Source of the DNA: Siderastrea radians
Lineage: Eukaryota > Cnidaria > Anthozoa > Scleractinia > Rhizangiidae
Direction: 5' to 3'
DNA length: 64,000 nt
NCBI GenBank assembly: GCA_964017195.1
Contig: OZ024890.1
Coordinates: forward strand, 18,074,701 to 18,138,700
Part shown: piece by piece, positions 46,602 through 59,300 of the stretch
How the letters are laid out: every line of letters begins with the position of its first letter
How positions within the stretch are numbered: position 1 is the first letter of the stretch
Translations under genes and position numbers: made by a program
The notes under the pieces: model-generated
The model's database searches: none
What the model saw: only the letters and a program-made list of their open reading frames with translations
What the model was told of the DNA's origin: nothing

Positions 46602-48082
46602 CTTAAACTCAGTTTCAACTACGCCAAGTATTTAGCTATCAGGCATATTATTCCATCTTGTCAGAAGGAAGAAAACCCGACCTGAAATTCACTACAACTT
46701 TCGGCGCAAAATAGTTTTGAAAACTGGGGTCCCCAATTTGTTGTGCTTTCCAAATCCAAATATGGCCATCTTAACCATATATGGAAAATGGCAAATAAAA
46801 AACAAGGGGCAAAAAACTTCGCAACGTCGGCTGTTTTCCAGGTGTTTTCTCAGGCCAGACAAAAAGGCATAGGTGACCAAAGCGTAATATGAGAGTATGT
46901 ATGAAACTGAAATTTCTTTTCGAAAATATGTAATCAGTGAAAATACATTAAAATGGAAATGAAATTTAAAAAACCTTACCGGTTTGATATGTGTTTGCTG
47001 TGTTTTTACCGCTTTTCCGAGCTTCTGGAGGCCGTTTTGGGCGATTTTCTGCTTACGGCCCATGCGACGTCAGTAGTTTCTGTAGGACCCTTTCCCTTTC
47101 CATTGCGTATCGTCAAAACGAAAGTCAGTCCACGAAAATAAATCAACAGAATGGAAACGCAAAAAGACCGTTTCAACAGTGGTATGTTTGAAAACTTGAT
47201 CGCCTTTGTACAGCAACGAGATCCCCTCAAGAAAAATGTCAGATTTAGTTTTTGTCATTTCTTCTAGACAAACTGTATTGATACGCACATTTGCCAGAGA
47301 TTTCTGCATGGTACAGATGAGAGTTATTGAGATCCTCTTAACAAGGAAGCGATGCAAACTATTGTTAGTGTAATTTCACTTATCGCATGCATCTATTGCA
47401 CTGATCTAAAGCGGACTAAATTTTGCTTTTCCAGTATTAACGAGGCATCATTGCTCACATACTAACAAAACCGATATTGGATAGTCGTAACAGTGATCAT
47501 AGTCCCTTCGATGAAGGGCTATGCTTTACACGTTTGTCACTCAGTGAGATTTCAAGAGTCTTTTTCTCATTTTCAAATACTTTTTCTAAATTTTATTTTA
47601 CTTTTTAAAATGTTTCATTTGTTTAAGAGCCCATTTGTAAGATCTTAGCTTAAAATTAGTTCAGTTTTGTTCATCCTTTTCACATCCGTTTGAATAGATA
47701 ATAGCTAGCGCACACTTTTGACACTTTTCATGTACCATACCATACATAAGTTCATTCAGAGCGCTAAACTGAGAAAAACACAAATATTACAAAGAAGGCC
47801 TTGAAAAGGGAGTTTCAAAGGTTGGTCCTATCTATGTAAAAAAAAAAAAAAAAACACTCCCAAAAACAAATTAAAGCAAAAAGATTAGCTAAAAACTAAG
47901 GGAAAATCTTTACAAATTATATATAAGGTTTACTATTTACAAACTTTCTTTTTATATGTTTTTGTTAACCTTATTTGCGGTTTGGGCGGATTTACGATAT
48001 TCGTCCGTGGCAGCTGCGCTGAGAGCAGTTAAAGGGTTAAGTTGCAGTTCTCTCAATTTGCCGAAGCTAGTAGTTACCTTAA

Positions 48083-50089
48083 CAGGGACCGCGCGAGGGG
48101 TGGGCTGAGGGGGCTTTAGCCCCCCCCCCCCTCCCACTTTTTGGTGCCATTAAAAAAAATAATAATGATAAAGTTGGAAAATTCATTAGTCAGTGTTTAG
48201 TTCCAAGGTTAACCAGTATCGTGGTTTTCCCTTGGTTTCAGATTTAATTTTCGTGTGGACCAAACAAAAACGGAATACCCTTCAAGAGTTCAAATCGCCT
48301 TGCTATCATTTGGCTTTGGATTAGTTGAAACTCACGTGCGCTCTGGAGGAGACTATCTGGAAGAGTTTGAACCTGCTCAGATTTTAATTACAATCGACGG
48401 AAGTTGAAACTCTCGCTGTTGTTTGGCCACTAATTCAGTGAACTCTCATTGACTCTCTTACGCTCTTAAAGAGTTTGAATTTTGTTGACTCTCGTTCTTG
48501 CCTGGCCCGGGCATTGCGAACTGTAGTCTGTCTCCAGATAGGATTATCGGCAACAACGTGCTTAGATATTTCCTAAAAATCAACGTGTCTTCTTTAAGCC
48601 TCTCTATGCATGTAAACTTTGCAACTAGAATAGTTGCTGAAAGATCTCTTTCGCTCCTAAAGATGACAAATAAGGCATTCTGCAGCCAGGACATACCGAC
48701 AGACTGAATTTGGTGAACTATCTATTTCATTATTCAACAAATTGTCACTATGCCCATATATGGTAAGGTAGCCCTCAATATCTGTCATCCGTACGTAACA
48801 GATATCCTGCGATATACGTAAATGACCATATTTGGAAGTGCACTGCAGCTTTTCTTTCATTGCTTGTTTGGCGGCCATTTTGAAAAGCGAGGCAGTTTTA
48901 ACAGTGTTCTCCGGAAATTTTAACTCCCTGGAAGAAACTTTCCACGATTAAATGCTCTCAAAACGTCAACAAGTATTTGCTTCAGCTCACAAAGATGTCC
49001 AGAGGTTGACTTGGAATTTTCATAGTGAGAACTCAACCAAGAAAATGGTATTGCGAACGAAGCAGCACACTTGCTCACGGAAAGTTGTAAAGACTAAAGT
49101 TGAAAAGATTTTAATTCACGGGAAGAGGACTTATTCTCGGAAAGGTAGCAGTATTTTTTTTACTTTGTCTTGTCATTTCCAAACATGAGTTTGTAAATAA
49201 GTCTTTTTAAGTGAACGGTAGTAAACTTCGATTTCTTGAAGTTCTGTTTTGATTTTTGTTAAGCTTATGTGTTGCTAGCTTTTAGCGTTTTCACAATAGA
49301 GCCCGAGTTTTTCTCGTTCTGAAAATGGTAGTCGATGGGAATTTGTTGAATAATAAAACAATTATCCTGCTCAATCTTGCGGAATATCCCCTGATTTAGC
49401 CAACTCGGCCTACGGCCTCGTCGGCTAAGTATCAGGTGATATTCCGCGCGATTTCGCAGGATAATTGTTAAATATTCAGCTCAGTTTTCTCAGTTTGCCT
49501 TATTCTGTAATGACAACAAGTTTGCTTGCACAAGTTTCAAGAAAAACATTTTGAGTTTGAGATCTTAAATGCGAATACGTCAAGGTTTGCACCTTGCCGG
49601 TTTTAAAATGTGTGCGGAGATGAAAGAAGAGGCTCAGGCACATTACTTTTAGGACTATCCTGGCTATTCCTATTACGGTTTAGGAATATCCAGAATACCG
49701 ACTCCCTAAAAGAAAGCAATTTTTTCTATTCTGAGTAAATCAAAACGTTCCGACCGTATTCCGTTCCTTTTGTTATCGTAGGTACATTACTGAGCGAAAG
49801 GAATCATCATCTCCAAACTGAGAAAACTGTAATAGTATATTGTCTTCTATTCCAGATTAAGCCACCAAAACGCGTCCAAAGTATCGACATTATTAATCAC
49901 TGGTAGGTCGAATAGTTTGGATTTTTTGATACTAACAACTTTTAACACTTTTGGCCGTCCTAGATAGTCACTAAAGAGCACAACAATTTTGCGTTAGGCT
50001 GACATTCCACCCCCTCCCTCACACTTGAGCTAGTGATCGAGGTAGCCCCCCCCCCCACCCCCACTTTAAAATAGGTCGCGCGGTCCCTG
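48083..50089. mobile_element. Possible 2 kb element with CAGGGACCGCGCGA inverted ends
   Basis: CAGGGACCGCGCGA at 48083 is mirrored by tcgcgcggtccctg ending at 50089. Both ends also carry a C-tract followed by cccact, but that pair is in direct orientation. No transposase frame and no exact target-site duplication was found. It may instead be two independent copies of a shorter repeat. Confidence 0.35.
49359..49470. repeat. Compact palindrome (~110 bp)
   Basis: aacaattatcctgc at the left is mirrored by gcaggataattgtt at the right. The inner gcggaatatc and gatattccgc and tagcc...ggcta blocks also pair, around a cctacggcctcg centre. Confidence 0.8.
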
Positions 50090-50470
50090 CCTAAGATTAC
50101 AGTCTTTGGATGATTCATTGTAGCCGGTACCGTGTATTAAAGTCGGTCGTCTTGCTTGTTATTTATTACTTCTTTCTATTCAAATTTACACTCATTCAAG
50201 TAGTTATTTTATATTCTTTCATTTGTTGTAGTTTAAACTTTAAATTCTCCTACTTCTTCATCTCAGTGTCGCCTGTTAGCAATTAAAATGGAAGCGTTTC
50301 GGGGAGCGTCTCTATGATTTTGATGGAGTTTTTCGGCAGTTACACTTTTTGAACTATAATCAAAATTTTAAGGCGGGACTTAAATTTAAACAGTAGCTGT
50401 TCAAGTGCTGTTCAGGTGTGAAGGTTTTTTATCACAAAAGTTCCAGTTTGTTTTTGATACTTTGCAAAGT

Positions 50471-50752
50471 GTATACACCTATTTCAATTAAGGTGCTTCA
50501 GTCATGCATGATGCATGATCCTTGTTTCATAGACCGCAAAGCATCATGTTCCCTATAAATAAATGTGTTGATCACTTTTCTCGCTGAAGGCACTCCAGGA
50601 GAAAACCAAATCATAAAAAATATACATTTGCTCTTGTGTTAGGACTAATAGCTGGAGAAAAGCAAGCCATAAATTTAACGACCATGATGCACCTGGGTCT
50701 ATGAAACATGGAGCTCTGATGCAACGTGTTTTGAAGTAGGTGTATATGGGAT
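50471..50752. mobile_element. MITE with TATACACCTA ends
   Basis: The left tatacacctatttcaa is mirrored by ttgaagtaggtgtata. Internal tgcatgat and atgatgc blocks lie near both ends. Non-coding. Confidence 0.6.
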
Positions 50753-50853
50753 TTTGTTTGATTTTAAACTTAAGATCTCCGGGGGCGAAAGGAGTGATGG
50801 GAAAAACACTTTCATCGTTTACAATATGTTTCCTTCCTTGTGGTTTATTCGCT

Positions 50854-51505
50854 TAAGGTGATTCCATCGAAATAGAAAGAATATTGAAAATTTTCTAAGA
50901 CTTGGTCCAACTGGTAATTATGTTTAGGACATTTCAAAAATGCAATAAAAAGTAGGGGTCACCGACCTTGTTTTGGCAGAACATGGATAGCCATTGATAG
51001 CAGCTATACGACCCGCAAGGCTTTCTTAAGAAACCCTAGTAATCAGAAATAAGAGCTATAATTGCTTTAAAAAGTCATTGCTTGGAATGAAACATTGGAG
51101 CAGTTCAACTAAGTAGACATTTATCTTGCACTGTATACTATTTTAGTTGAACAGGAATTGAGGATATGAAGAAAATAAAGAATTTCCGCGTGCGTACATA
51201 CCCTGCTGTACCTAAAGACGTGTTCTTTTCGGCATTTAAATAAATCTATCTCAAAGCGGAATTTTTAACTTTTCTTGAAATCGCGATATATTGTACTCGA
51301 CGACGTGCCATTTAAATTTATGTATTGAAAAATGGGGTCACCGAGCTCGTTTGGGAGAAAACGACCAGTTATTTCTCTGAACTGCTCAGTTTTCATAGAA
51401 AACCTATCAAGTTCCGATGGTGCGCGCGCTCGTGCCCGCGCTAATCACGCAAAAAAAAATGATGCGCAGAAAGGATGCGCAATGCAATTGAATGGAATCA
51501 CCTTA
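50854..51505. mobile_element. MITE with TAAGGTGATTCCAT ends
   Basis: TAAGGTGATTCCAtcgaa at the left is mirrored by ttgaaTGGAATCACCTTA at the right. Internal ggggtcaccga blocks occur twice. About 650 bp, no coding capacity beyond a domainless 104-codon frame. Confidence 0.6.
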
Positions 51506-52810
51506 GTCCAAATTGTCAAACTTTGCAAATTATGTCATGCTCAAGCTACAGCTGTACACTCGACATCCGCCAGGAGAAAGTTAATCTCAGTCCATTCAGT
51601 CAAGATGCTGCACCGATCAGCTATATTCAATAATCCCTTGCGGTAAAGTCATTTTGATATAACGAGGTTCTCGGTAGGCTCTTTTATTAGTCTAGTTCTT
51701 GATGTGAAATTAAAGCTGTAGATAGTCTAATCTTCTTTGTCAGTTGGATCTTATTCCAATAAATACGCGACGCCAGGCGAAAGTACAAGAAAAACCTGAA
51801 TCCACCAGATTCGCCATGGAAGACAGGCAGTATGTGACTGTCCATACATTTCATCATTTTTAGGCGTAAATCAATTCTTCTGTGTTGTTCTTAAGAGAAG
51901 TCAATGCTCCGACTATCGTCAACGATTCAAAGTTTATTTTCATTGGTAGATTATGTGATAAGGACCCTTCACGCTTTTAGGTGCAAATTTTTAAATGTTT
52001 CGACAAACGTAAGAGGTTTAAAGCTTATTACACATCGAATTCATAGAATAGGAATAAAGGAAAGGAAAATATCTAGAATATGTCTACTGCTCATACGTCC
52101 GTGTTTGTGGCTTATTTTTGTTAATTCAGCGTCTCTGTGCTATATTAAAAGGTACTTTAATAAAATTGTCTCTTGGATTGATTGTTGATCAGTACGTAAA
52201 TTGCGCTATTAGTTACAACGAAAAATGTCAAATTTCTACTGAGGTACTGTCCGTGCGCTTAGTGCTAGCTTCCGACAGGGAAAAGTCATTGCAGTCATAA
52301 TTCTGCAGCGATTGCCTATATTCAGTTATCCTTCGCAATAAATTTATCAGTTGAGGAAGTGCTTAGTACAATCACACATCTTCCTGAAACGGTAAGGGTG
52401 ACTTTTTTCTATTCGATAACTGAATTTTGGCTGCTGTAACACGAAATCATGACATCTGATACGCGATCTGATATCGGTTGCATGACCATTTTCCTCGCTC
52501 GAGAACACGAATATATGTTGATATGTTTCACTTAGATTCTAGACGACGGTTGTCACAATTAAATCAGTTTTAGTTCAGTCAAGTGGCAATTTAAAAATTC
52601 TTCTTATACCAATGATGCTAACATACAACATCAAAATCGTTCTCTATTTTGAAAGTTACAGTAAAAGTAAAGTGTGCGTATCAAAACACACTGGTCTCAT
52701 TACTTAAGACATGGTAAATAGGTGTTTGGTCGGTTTCGTTAGCTACATAATACTCTCGCATCACAATAAGACCGATTCACGAATCCATCAGACGTTCGTA
52801 AAATGAACTA

Positions 52811-52858
52811 ATGGATCGATTCTTGAAATTTGTTATTATTTTATTCCTTTCACTACAG
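52811..52858 (+). CDS. Possible alternative first exon (signal peptide) of the glutamate receptor
   Basis: MDRFLKFVIILFLSLQ is followed by a good donor (ctacag then gtaatt). Joining it in phase 0 to a potential acceptor at 56419/56420 (ctcaacag) would give a typical signal peptide running into LIVTSCHEQ of the receptor. This is inference: no transcript evidence is available, and the local start at 56351 also works. Confidence 0.35.
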
Positions 52859-53494
52859 GTAATTTTAGTCTTAAAAATGGCTGACAACTACATTGAACGA
52901 GAAACTAATTGCGAATCTTATTCCAATTTACGACGGTTTGGTAAAATTACAGAAAACGTACAAAACTACCCATCTTTTTTCGTCAGTCTAACAACATGAG
53001 AGTTAGCAACTGGATTTATCGCTTTAAACATTAGTGTGTGTGCGGACATGAGTCGCAACAAGAAACATTAAAATACGAGATCTTAGCGGAAACCAACTTC
53101 CCTCTGATCCAGGCAGACAGACGTTAGTTAGTTTGTTTGTTTACTAAAAGCTGAAAATGGCAATAATCTAAATTCTCGGTTTACTTAATTGCTCTGACTC
53201 ATAATTAATTCACAGCAGCTAGGACTTTCATTTCATGCCGCATTTCCAAATTACACTTAGTGGTTTTTGCAACGAGCCGCTTTTTTGTTACTGGTATTTC
53301 CAAAAACATTACGTTCAGCACTCCGTCCCTGTTCTTCTCACCTGCTCACGGTCCCTTGCTGACTCGTAAATTGCAGCTTCGCCGCCACCCTGGACGCAAA
53401 ACCCAGTCAAATGAGCCTGCAAACAGGCACTAATTATCTTGTCTATAAATACTCGGTTTCATGCACCTCGTATTTTAAGGAGGCTCGCAACAGT

Positions 53495-55225
53495 TGTTTT
53501 TTAGCTTTGGGGTGTATCTTTTGAAATCAAAATTTCTCGTGCATAGAAGGGAAACTTCGATTTCCCTGATACTACACCATCTTTTCAACATATGACCCAA
53601 GTTTCGTTTTTCATTGGATTCCTAGCAACAGCTGTCACCATAGCAACAGTAATGGACAGTCCCTCGTTTTAAAAAGTGTCGATTATCTCGAAATCTAGTG
53701 AGACACTTTACGACAAAACTTGAAATATTTGAATTACTCAACCTACACAACATGTATGCGAAATTAGAGAAAAAATCTGTAAGACCATTTTCAAGTAAAT
53801 TATGAATCATTTTTTATGAGCTGGTTTTGGTCATTCCTGCAATTCTCTCCAATATTTCAAGACAATAAAACTTAACACTTTCTCTTTTCAGTTGAAAGAT
53901 CTTTTATGATGGCAAAACATTCTTAATGTACACTGAGCTTCGTAGGTGGCTGCGATATTAAGATATTTGTATTTTACAACTCCTAAAATGAAGCACAAAT
54001 CAGTCACAAAGTTCGTTATTTTTATAAATAAAAATATTTCTGAACTGTCCTTACAGATTTTTCCTTTAACTTGCATGTCGTTAGAATGATAATTCTTTTT
54101 GACGTTGGAGAAAATTTTAGGCTTAAGAATCATTTCTGGCATGAAAGAAGAGGGCGGAATCTCAGTCAAGTTTCAGCTGTAATGACCTTTCTACGAGCAA
54201 AAGTTTTATTTTGTTTTTCCAGGTCTATTTCAAAATAATTCGCGTGCGATGAATATCTAAACACACACTGCGCTTGTGTACTCTCGTGCATTGACAATGT
54301 TATGCCACTCGTGGCCGCTAAAGTCGATACAGATGTTAAATATGTAGACAATCCGTAATTATAAACTCTAAAATGTGCATTCAGTACTTATAGACTAATG
54401 GAAAAGAGTGTCCAGAAACAAGCTCAAAAGGCGAAGAGTTTTCTAATATGAGAAGGAGCTTGTATAAAGGCACGAGGGGACACAAGCGCAGCGTGTATAA
54501 ATATTCATCGCTCGTGAATAACCGTTAACTTTGCTCGTAGAACGTTAATAACGCCTGAAACCTGACCGAGATTCAGCCTTTTTATCTAATAACAGAAATG
54601 TTTATTCATCCTAAAACTTGCTGGAACATCAAAAAGAATTATTGTTCTAACGGCAATCAATTTAAAAGAAAAGCTATAAGGGCAGTTTAGAAATATTTCT
54701 ATTTATGCAAATTGCAAAATTTTTGACTGATTTGTGCCACATTTTAGCAGTTTTTAAATATAAAATCCCAGGCCACTTAGGAAACTCAATGTACATTAAA
54801 AATGTTTTGCTACATAAAAGATCTTTCAACTGAAAAGAGGAAGTGTTAAGTTTTTTTGAAATATTGAAGAAAATTTAGGGACTGACCATAATCAGTATGT
54901 AAAAAATGATTCATGATTTACTTGAAAACGGTCTGACAGATTTTTCTCCAATTTTGCATACAAGTTGTGTTGGTTGAGTAGTTCAAATATTTTAAGTTTC
55001 GTCATGAAGTGTCTGACTAGATTTCGAGATACTCGACATCATTTAAAATGAGGGGCTGTCCATTACCGTTGCTATGGTGACAGCTGTTGCTAGGAAATCA
55101 ATGCAAATCTAGACTTTGATCATATGTCAGAAGGATGGTGTAGTATCAAGGAAATCGACGTGTGTCTTCTATGCGAGAATTTGAACTCAAAAGATACACT
55201 CTAAGGCCAAAAAAAACTGTTGCCA
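53495..55225. repeat. 1.7 kb diverged palindrome (~830 bp arms)
   Basis: The left arm at about 53495-54330 is repeated in reverse complement at about 54440-55225. Paired landmarks include cagctgtcaccatagcaac and gttgctatggtgacagctg, ttgaaagatctttta and taaaagatctttcaa, and ctacgagc and gctcgtag. Divergence of the arms is much higher than for the other inverted repeats here, so it is old. The loop is only about 100 nt. No coding capacity. Confidence 0.85.
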
Positions 55226-56350
55226 GCTTCCTTAAATCTGATAAAACCGACTGGTAGTAATACAGTTTTATCAAAACTATACGTAAACTAAAAGCAGATA
55301 TTTCCGCAGCATTGTGGGCCACCTTTATTCAAGCTGCAAACAAAATAAGGTGAACCGGCAGGCGAAATAAAACCTGACACTTTTGATAATTAACAGCGAC
55401 AAGCAAGAGACAAGATATTGCTGTGTAAAATTTCAGGTGGACAATTGCTGATATTCACAGGTCTAATAATGAACTGGGCAATGAATTCAAACAAACGTTT
55501 TTACCTCCTAGTGTTCAGTTTGATATAAAAATTCAAATGGCAAGGGAAAGAATCCAAACGAACAATATTACAGCTTTCTATTTCATGACTGTTTTTTTAA
55601 GTTTGATAACAATATCAGTTACTTTTTAAAGCAGCATTTACGTTTTTTACAGCGATTTCATGTGCAATTCCGATTCGCTTCGCAAACTGCCGGAGGTTAT
55701 TTTTGTAATTGTACGGCAAATTTCAATACGATTGGAGTAAGCGCACGCGATGTCAGTATAAATATAATCCAAATTGTCACCCGATGTCACTATAGTATGC
55801 GGACTTATTAGCCCTGAAAGCACGATAAAATCTCAGCGAAACTCGCCCATAAAATTGCCTGTGTAAAACACCCTCTCGGCTGTTTTAATGTTAGCGCACT
55901 ATGCACAAATTCCAAAAACAGTGCTAAATTAATGTTGTGTTTAGCAGAAGAGTATTTTTTAATTAAACTGTATCATGTCAATGCCCAATATTAAAATGAA
56001 GGGGGAAATCATTTACAATTTTCTCAGAGTGTATCCAAGTTTACCTTATAAGAAAATGTTGGAGTTTTGAGAAAAACGTGAGTTCTCAAGAACTCAACTC
56101 GGCGTAAATTTCATTGTACCTTTTAATATTTAAAAATTCCCGTGTTTGTAGGATAGATAGCCTCCACATACTATATTGTAATTTAACTCTGACTATGACG
56201 GAAGGTGAGAACAGCTGGTGCATGGACTGATCTGATTTTTTGTTTTTCCTAGGTAACTCTTGCGTCACTCACCGAAGATGCTACCGTTTATTTCGACCTA
56301 ATATTGTGCTTGGGCAAGTATAATGCACTTATTATGTACTAAGTCAAGAC

Positions 56351-59300
56351 ATGAAGATGAAGAAAGGAAAATGTGTTTACTGTTTTTTTACAAGGTTTCT
56401 GTTGTACGTTGCTCAACAGTTAATAGTAACAAGTTGTCATGAGCAGGCAATGCCTCGTATCACCGTGCTAACTAGTCAGACACTTGATTTGTCGCCCTGG
56501 CGTGGCCACTTGGATGTCGACATTGTGACTTTGCCCAAAGAAAAGCTTAGTTTTTTTGATGCTGTAGAAGTGACGGAAACGATTTCTAGAGTTGTAAACG
56601 ATGGACAAAACGCACCCAAGGCCATCATAGGATCTGGTAATGCCATCATTGATGGATTAATTGCAAAAAAAGTTGGATTAGTTACGATGCCATTCATTAC
56701 CATCACGAGAAACGACAATTATCAGGTACAGAATTTTAATTAACGTGGAGATTTTCACTTTTATACTAGAAACACAGACAATACGCAATTCATGTGAAAA
56801 TGAACCAAAATAATCCTGTCCAGGCTTGAGAGCCTAATATGACTAAGCGCGTATAACTTTTTTAATACGCAAGCAAAAGCCACCAAACTGTACACTTAAC
56901 TTGCAACTAATCTGGCGTATAACATTTCATACCAAATGAAATCTCATGTTTCCATGGCAAACATACTTTGACAGTCCTGCTTTTTGACAATGCTGTTTAA
57001 CCTATTTGTAGTGAGTTCTACACTTTTAAAGATTATTTTAGCCCTCTTTTATTGGTTTTCAGATAACTTCTACGTAATTTTGTTGGTTTTCGGAAGATTT
57101 CGAAAAATTAAGAAATCCCAGATGGTGGACGTTTGGAAATCACGACGTAATTCCATGTTATGTGACGTCATCATCTTATGCTGTGGGACTCAGTTTATAT
57201 TTATTACAGCTGAGCGTTTTTCTTGAAGAAATGTCGCAGTTTCTTGCCATTATTTTTGGCCGGAAGTCAATGTCACTTACACTCTCTTAAGTGACAATTC
57301 TTTGACTTTTTCTTTTTCCTCTTCCAACAGGAACAATTCCACCTAAATTTCTTACCATCATCAACAGACCGCAACCATATTGTACTAGACCTGGCGGTTG
57401 AACTTGGTAGTAAACACATCGCAGTATTCACTCGTGAACACTCAACCTCAACAGCTTTACAACAGGTTCAGATGGCAGCAAAGGATTACAGTATTTCATT
57501 CAAAATAGTAGATCTGTTTCCCAACGATACACCTCCCCCGTTTGTAAAACTGGCGGATTACATTTACCAAATGAGAAATTACAGTTCGGTTTTGGTGATA
57601 TTAGACTGTACGGAGCAAGAAGCATCGTACCTTATTGAAGCATCGAATATGGTGTTTGTTAGAACAGTAAAGTTCCAATGGTTGCTCCTGAAAGAGATTG
57701 ACCGTGTGACCAATAAAGCGGAGCTTCTTCCTCCTGGTGTTCTAGGCACGCGGTTAAAGTTTGACGAGAGGAACTGGGTCCATGATGCACTGACCCTATT
57801 GAATCATTCCATTCTTGAGTGGAAAAGGAAGCAGAATTGCTCTTGCAGCTGTAACGAAATTAGCCATCTTCAACCATATAGGTAAGAAACACCCAAGTGC
57901 TTTGTGAGGTCAATTTTTAGCCCTTCTACGAATTTGCCTTTCGAACCCAAATAAATAAGAGATACACGTTTCACATTTGTTATTTAACAGTATACTGGTT
58001 TTCTGTAAATGAAAGTCACCAATAAACTACAGTTAAACCTCTCACTTATTGACCCTTTTATACATGCATCTATCCATACATCCTTGTGTCCATCCATCTA
58101 CCCATCCATCCATCCATCCATCCATCTCACGTATATTAGGGACTGGGTCTGCAAGAATCTAACCCAGAAAGTGAGGGGGTGGTCTATCTTCGAAAGAAAA
58201 CATGTGATAAGTATGAGACTTAGCCATGGCCTTTATCCCGTTGATATGGTATTTTAGACATTAGCGTTTCCATGGCAACACATTGCCTGACCAATTAAGG
58301 GTTTATTTTCGGTTTTGTTCTTTAGGGCTTCTGCACACTAGGAAAAAATGTTTTTACCTGGCATTTCCAGTGATTGCGTTTCTACCTTTTTGAGGTACTT
58401 TCCAAATGTAACTGGAAAGGTGGTCTTCCTACCCTGGATGAGGGTCTTATCGCTATTGCGTGACTGCAAAATCATCACATTTCAATGACCACGTGACCTG
58501 GACACGCCTTCGAGTTAATTTCGGGTAGAACTGAATGCAAGGAAACTATTAAGACGTCATTTTGCAAATTAGGTTTGCATAAGTTCTCCTGCATCTCGCC
58601 TAAGGAAAAATATCGAAATTCAATACCTTAAACAGTCACGTGATCCCTATTGTGACGACTGTTTATCAAAATCAGCCTTTGTAAAAAGTTTGATCTCTTT
58701 GCTTAATTTCGTATCAATAGGTTGCATACTCACTGAGATAGACCACCTCCTTCATTTTTGAATTTACCTCAACTGACCCAGTCCTTAATATACCTGAGAT
58801 CCATCCGAGCGTTCGTCCGTCCGTCCTACCGTCCGTCCATTCATCCATCGGACTGACCAATCGTCCGTCCGTCTCACCCTCTCTCGCTCCCTCCCTCCCT
58901 CCTTCCAGTCATCCATTCATCTGTTTGTTCGTCCGTCCGTCCGTCCGCCTGTCCGTCCATCCATTCCCTCGTCTATCCACTCGTTCGTTCGTTCGTTCGT
59001 TCGTTTGTTCTTTCCTCCCTTTCTTCCTTCCTTAATACATTAAAAACGGAGATGTTTATTTATATTGCAGACACATGATCACGCAAAAGTTCAGGGGTAA
59101 AACAGGCTGGGTTCAGTTCAGTGACGAAGGAAACCGTGTAGGGGCCAGTTATGACATCCTTAAGACCTCGCCTTCGAATATCTCAAACAATGGAACGCCA
59201 TCTTGGGTGCCAGTTGGAACTGCAGAAGGCTTTGAAGTCAGCTTGGACAAGTCATTCTGGATGGATCATACTCACGACCAAACAATTTTTGTTCGAGTGG

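Larger units (their letters stand above)
46602..52810. other. Intergenic DNA upstream of the acyltransferase
   Basis: No coding region is supported; open frames near 46692-47357 and 48458-49188 have no recognisable domain. The first few hundred bases should hold the acyltransferase promoter and 5' UTR. Several short inverted-repeat elements follow (48083-50089, 49359-49470, 50471-50752, 50854-51505). Confidence 0.55.
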
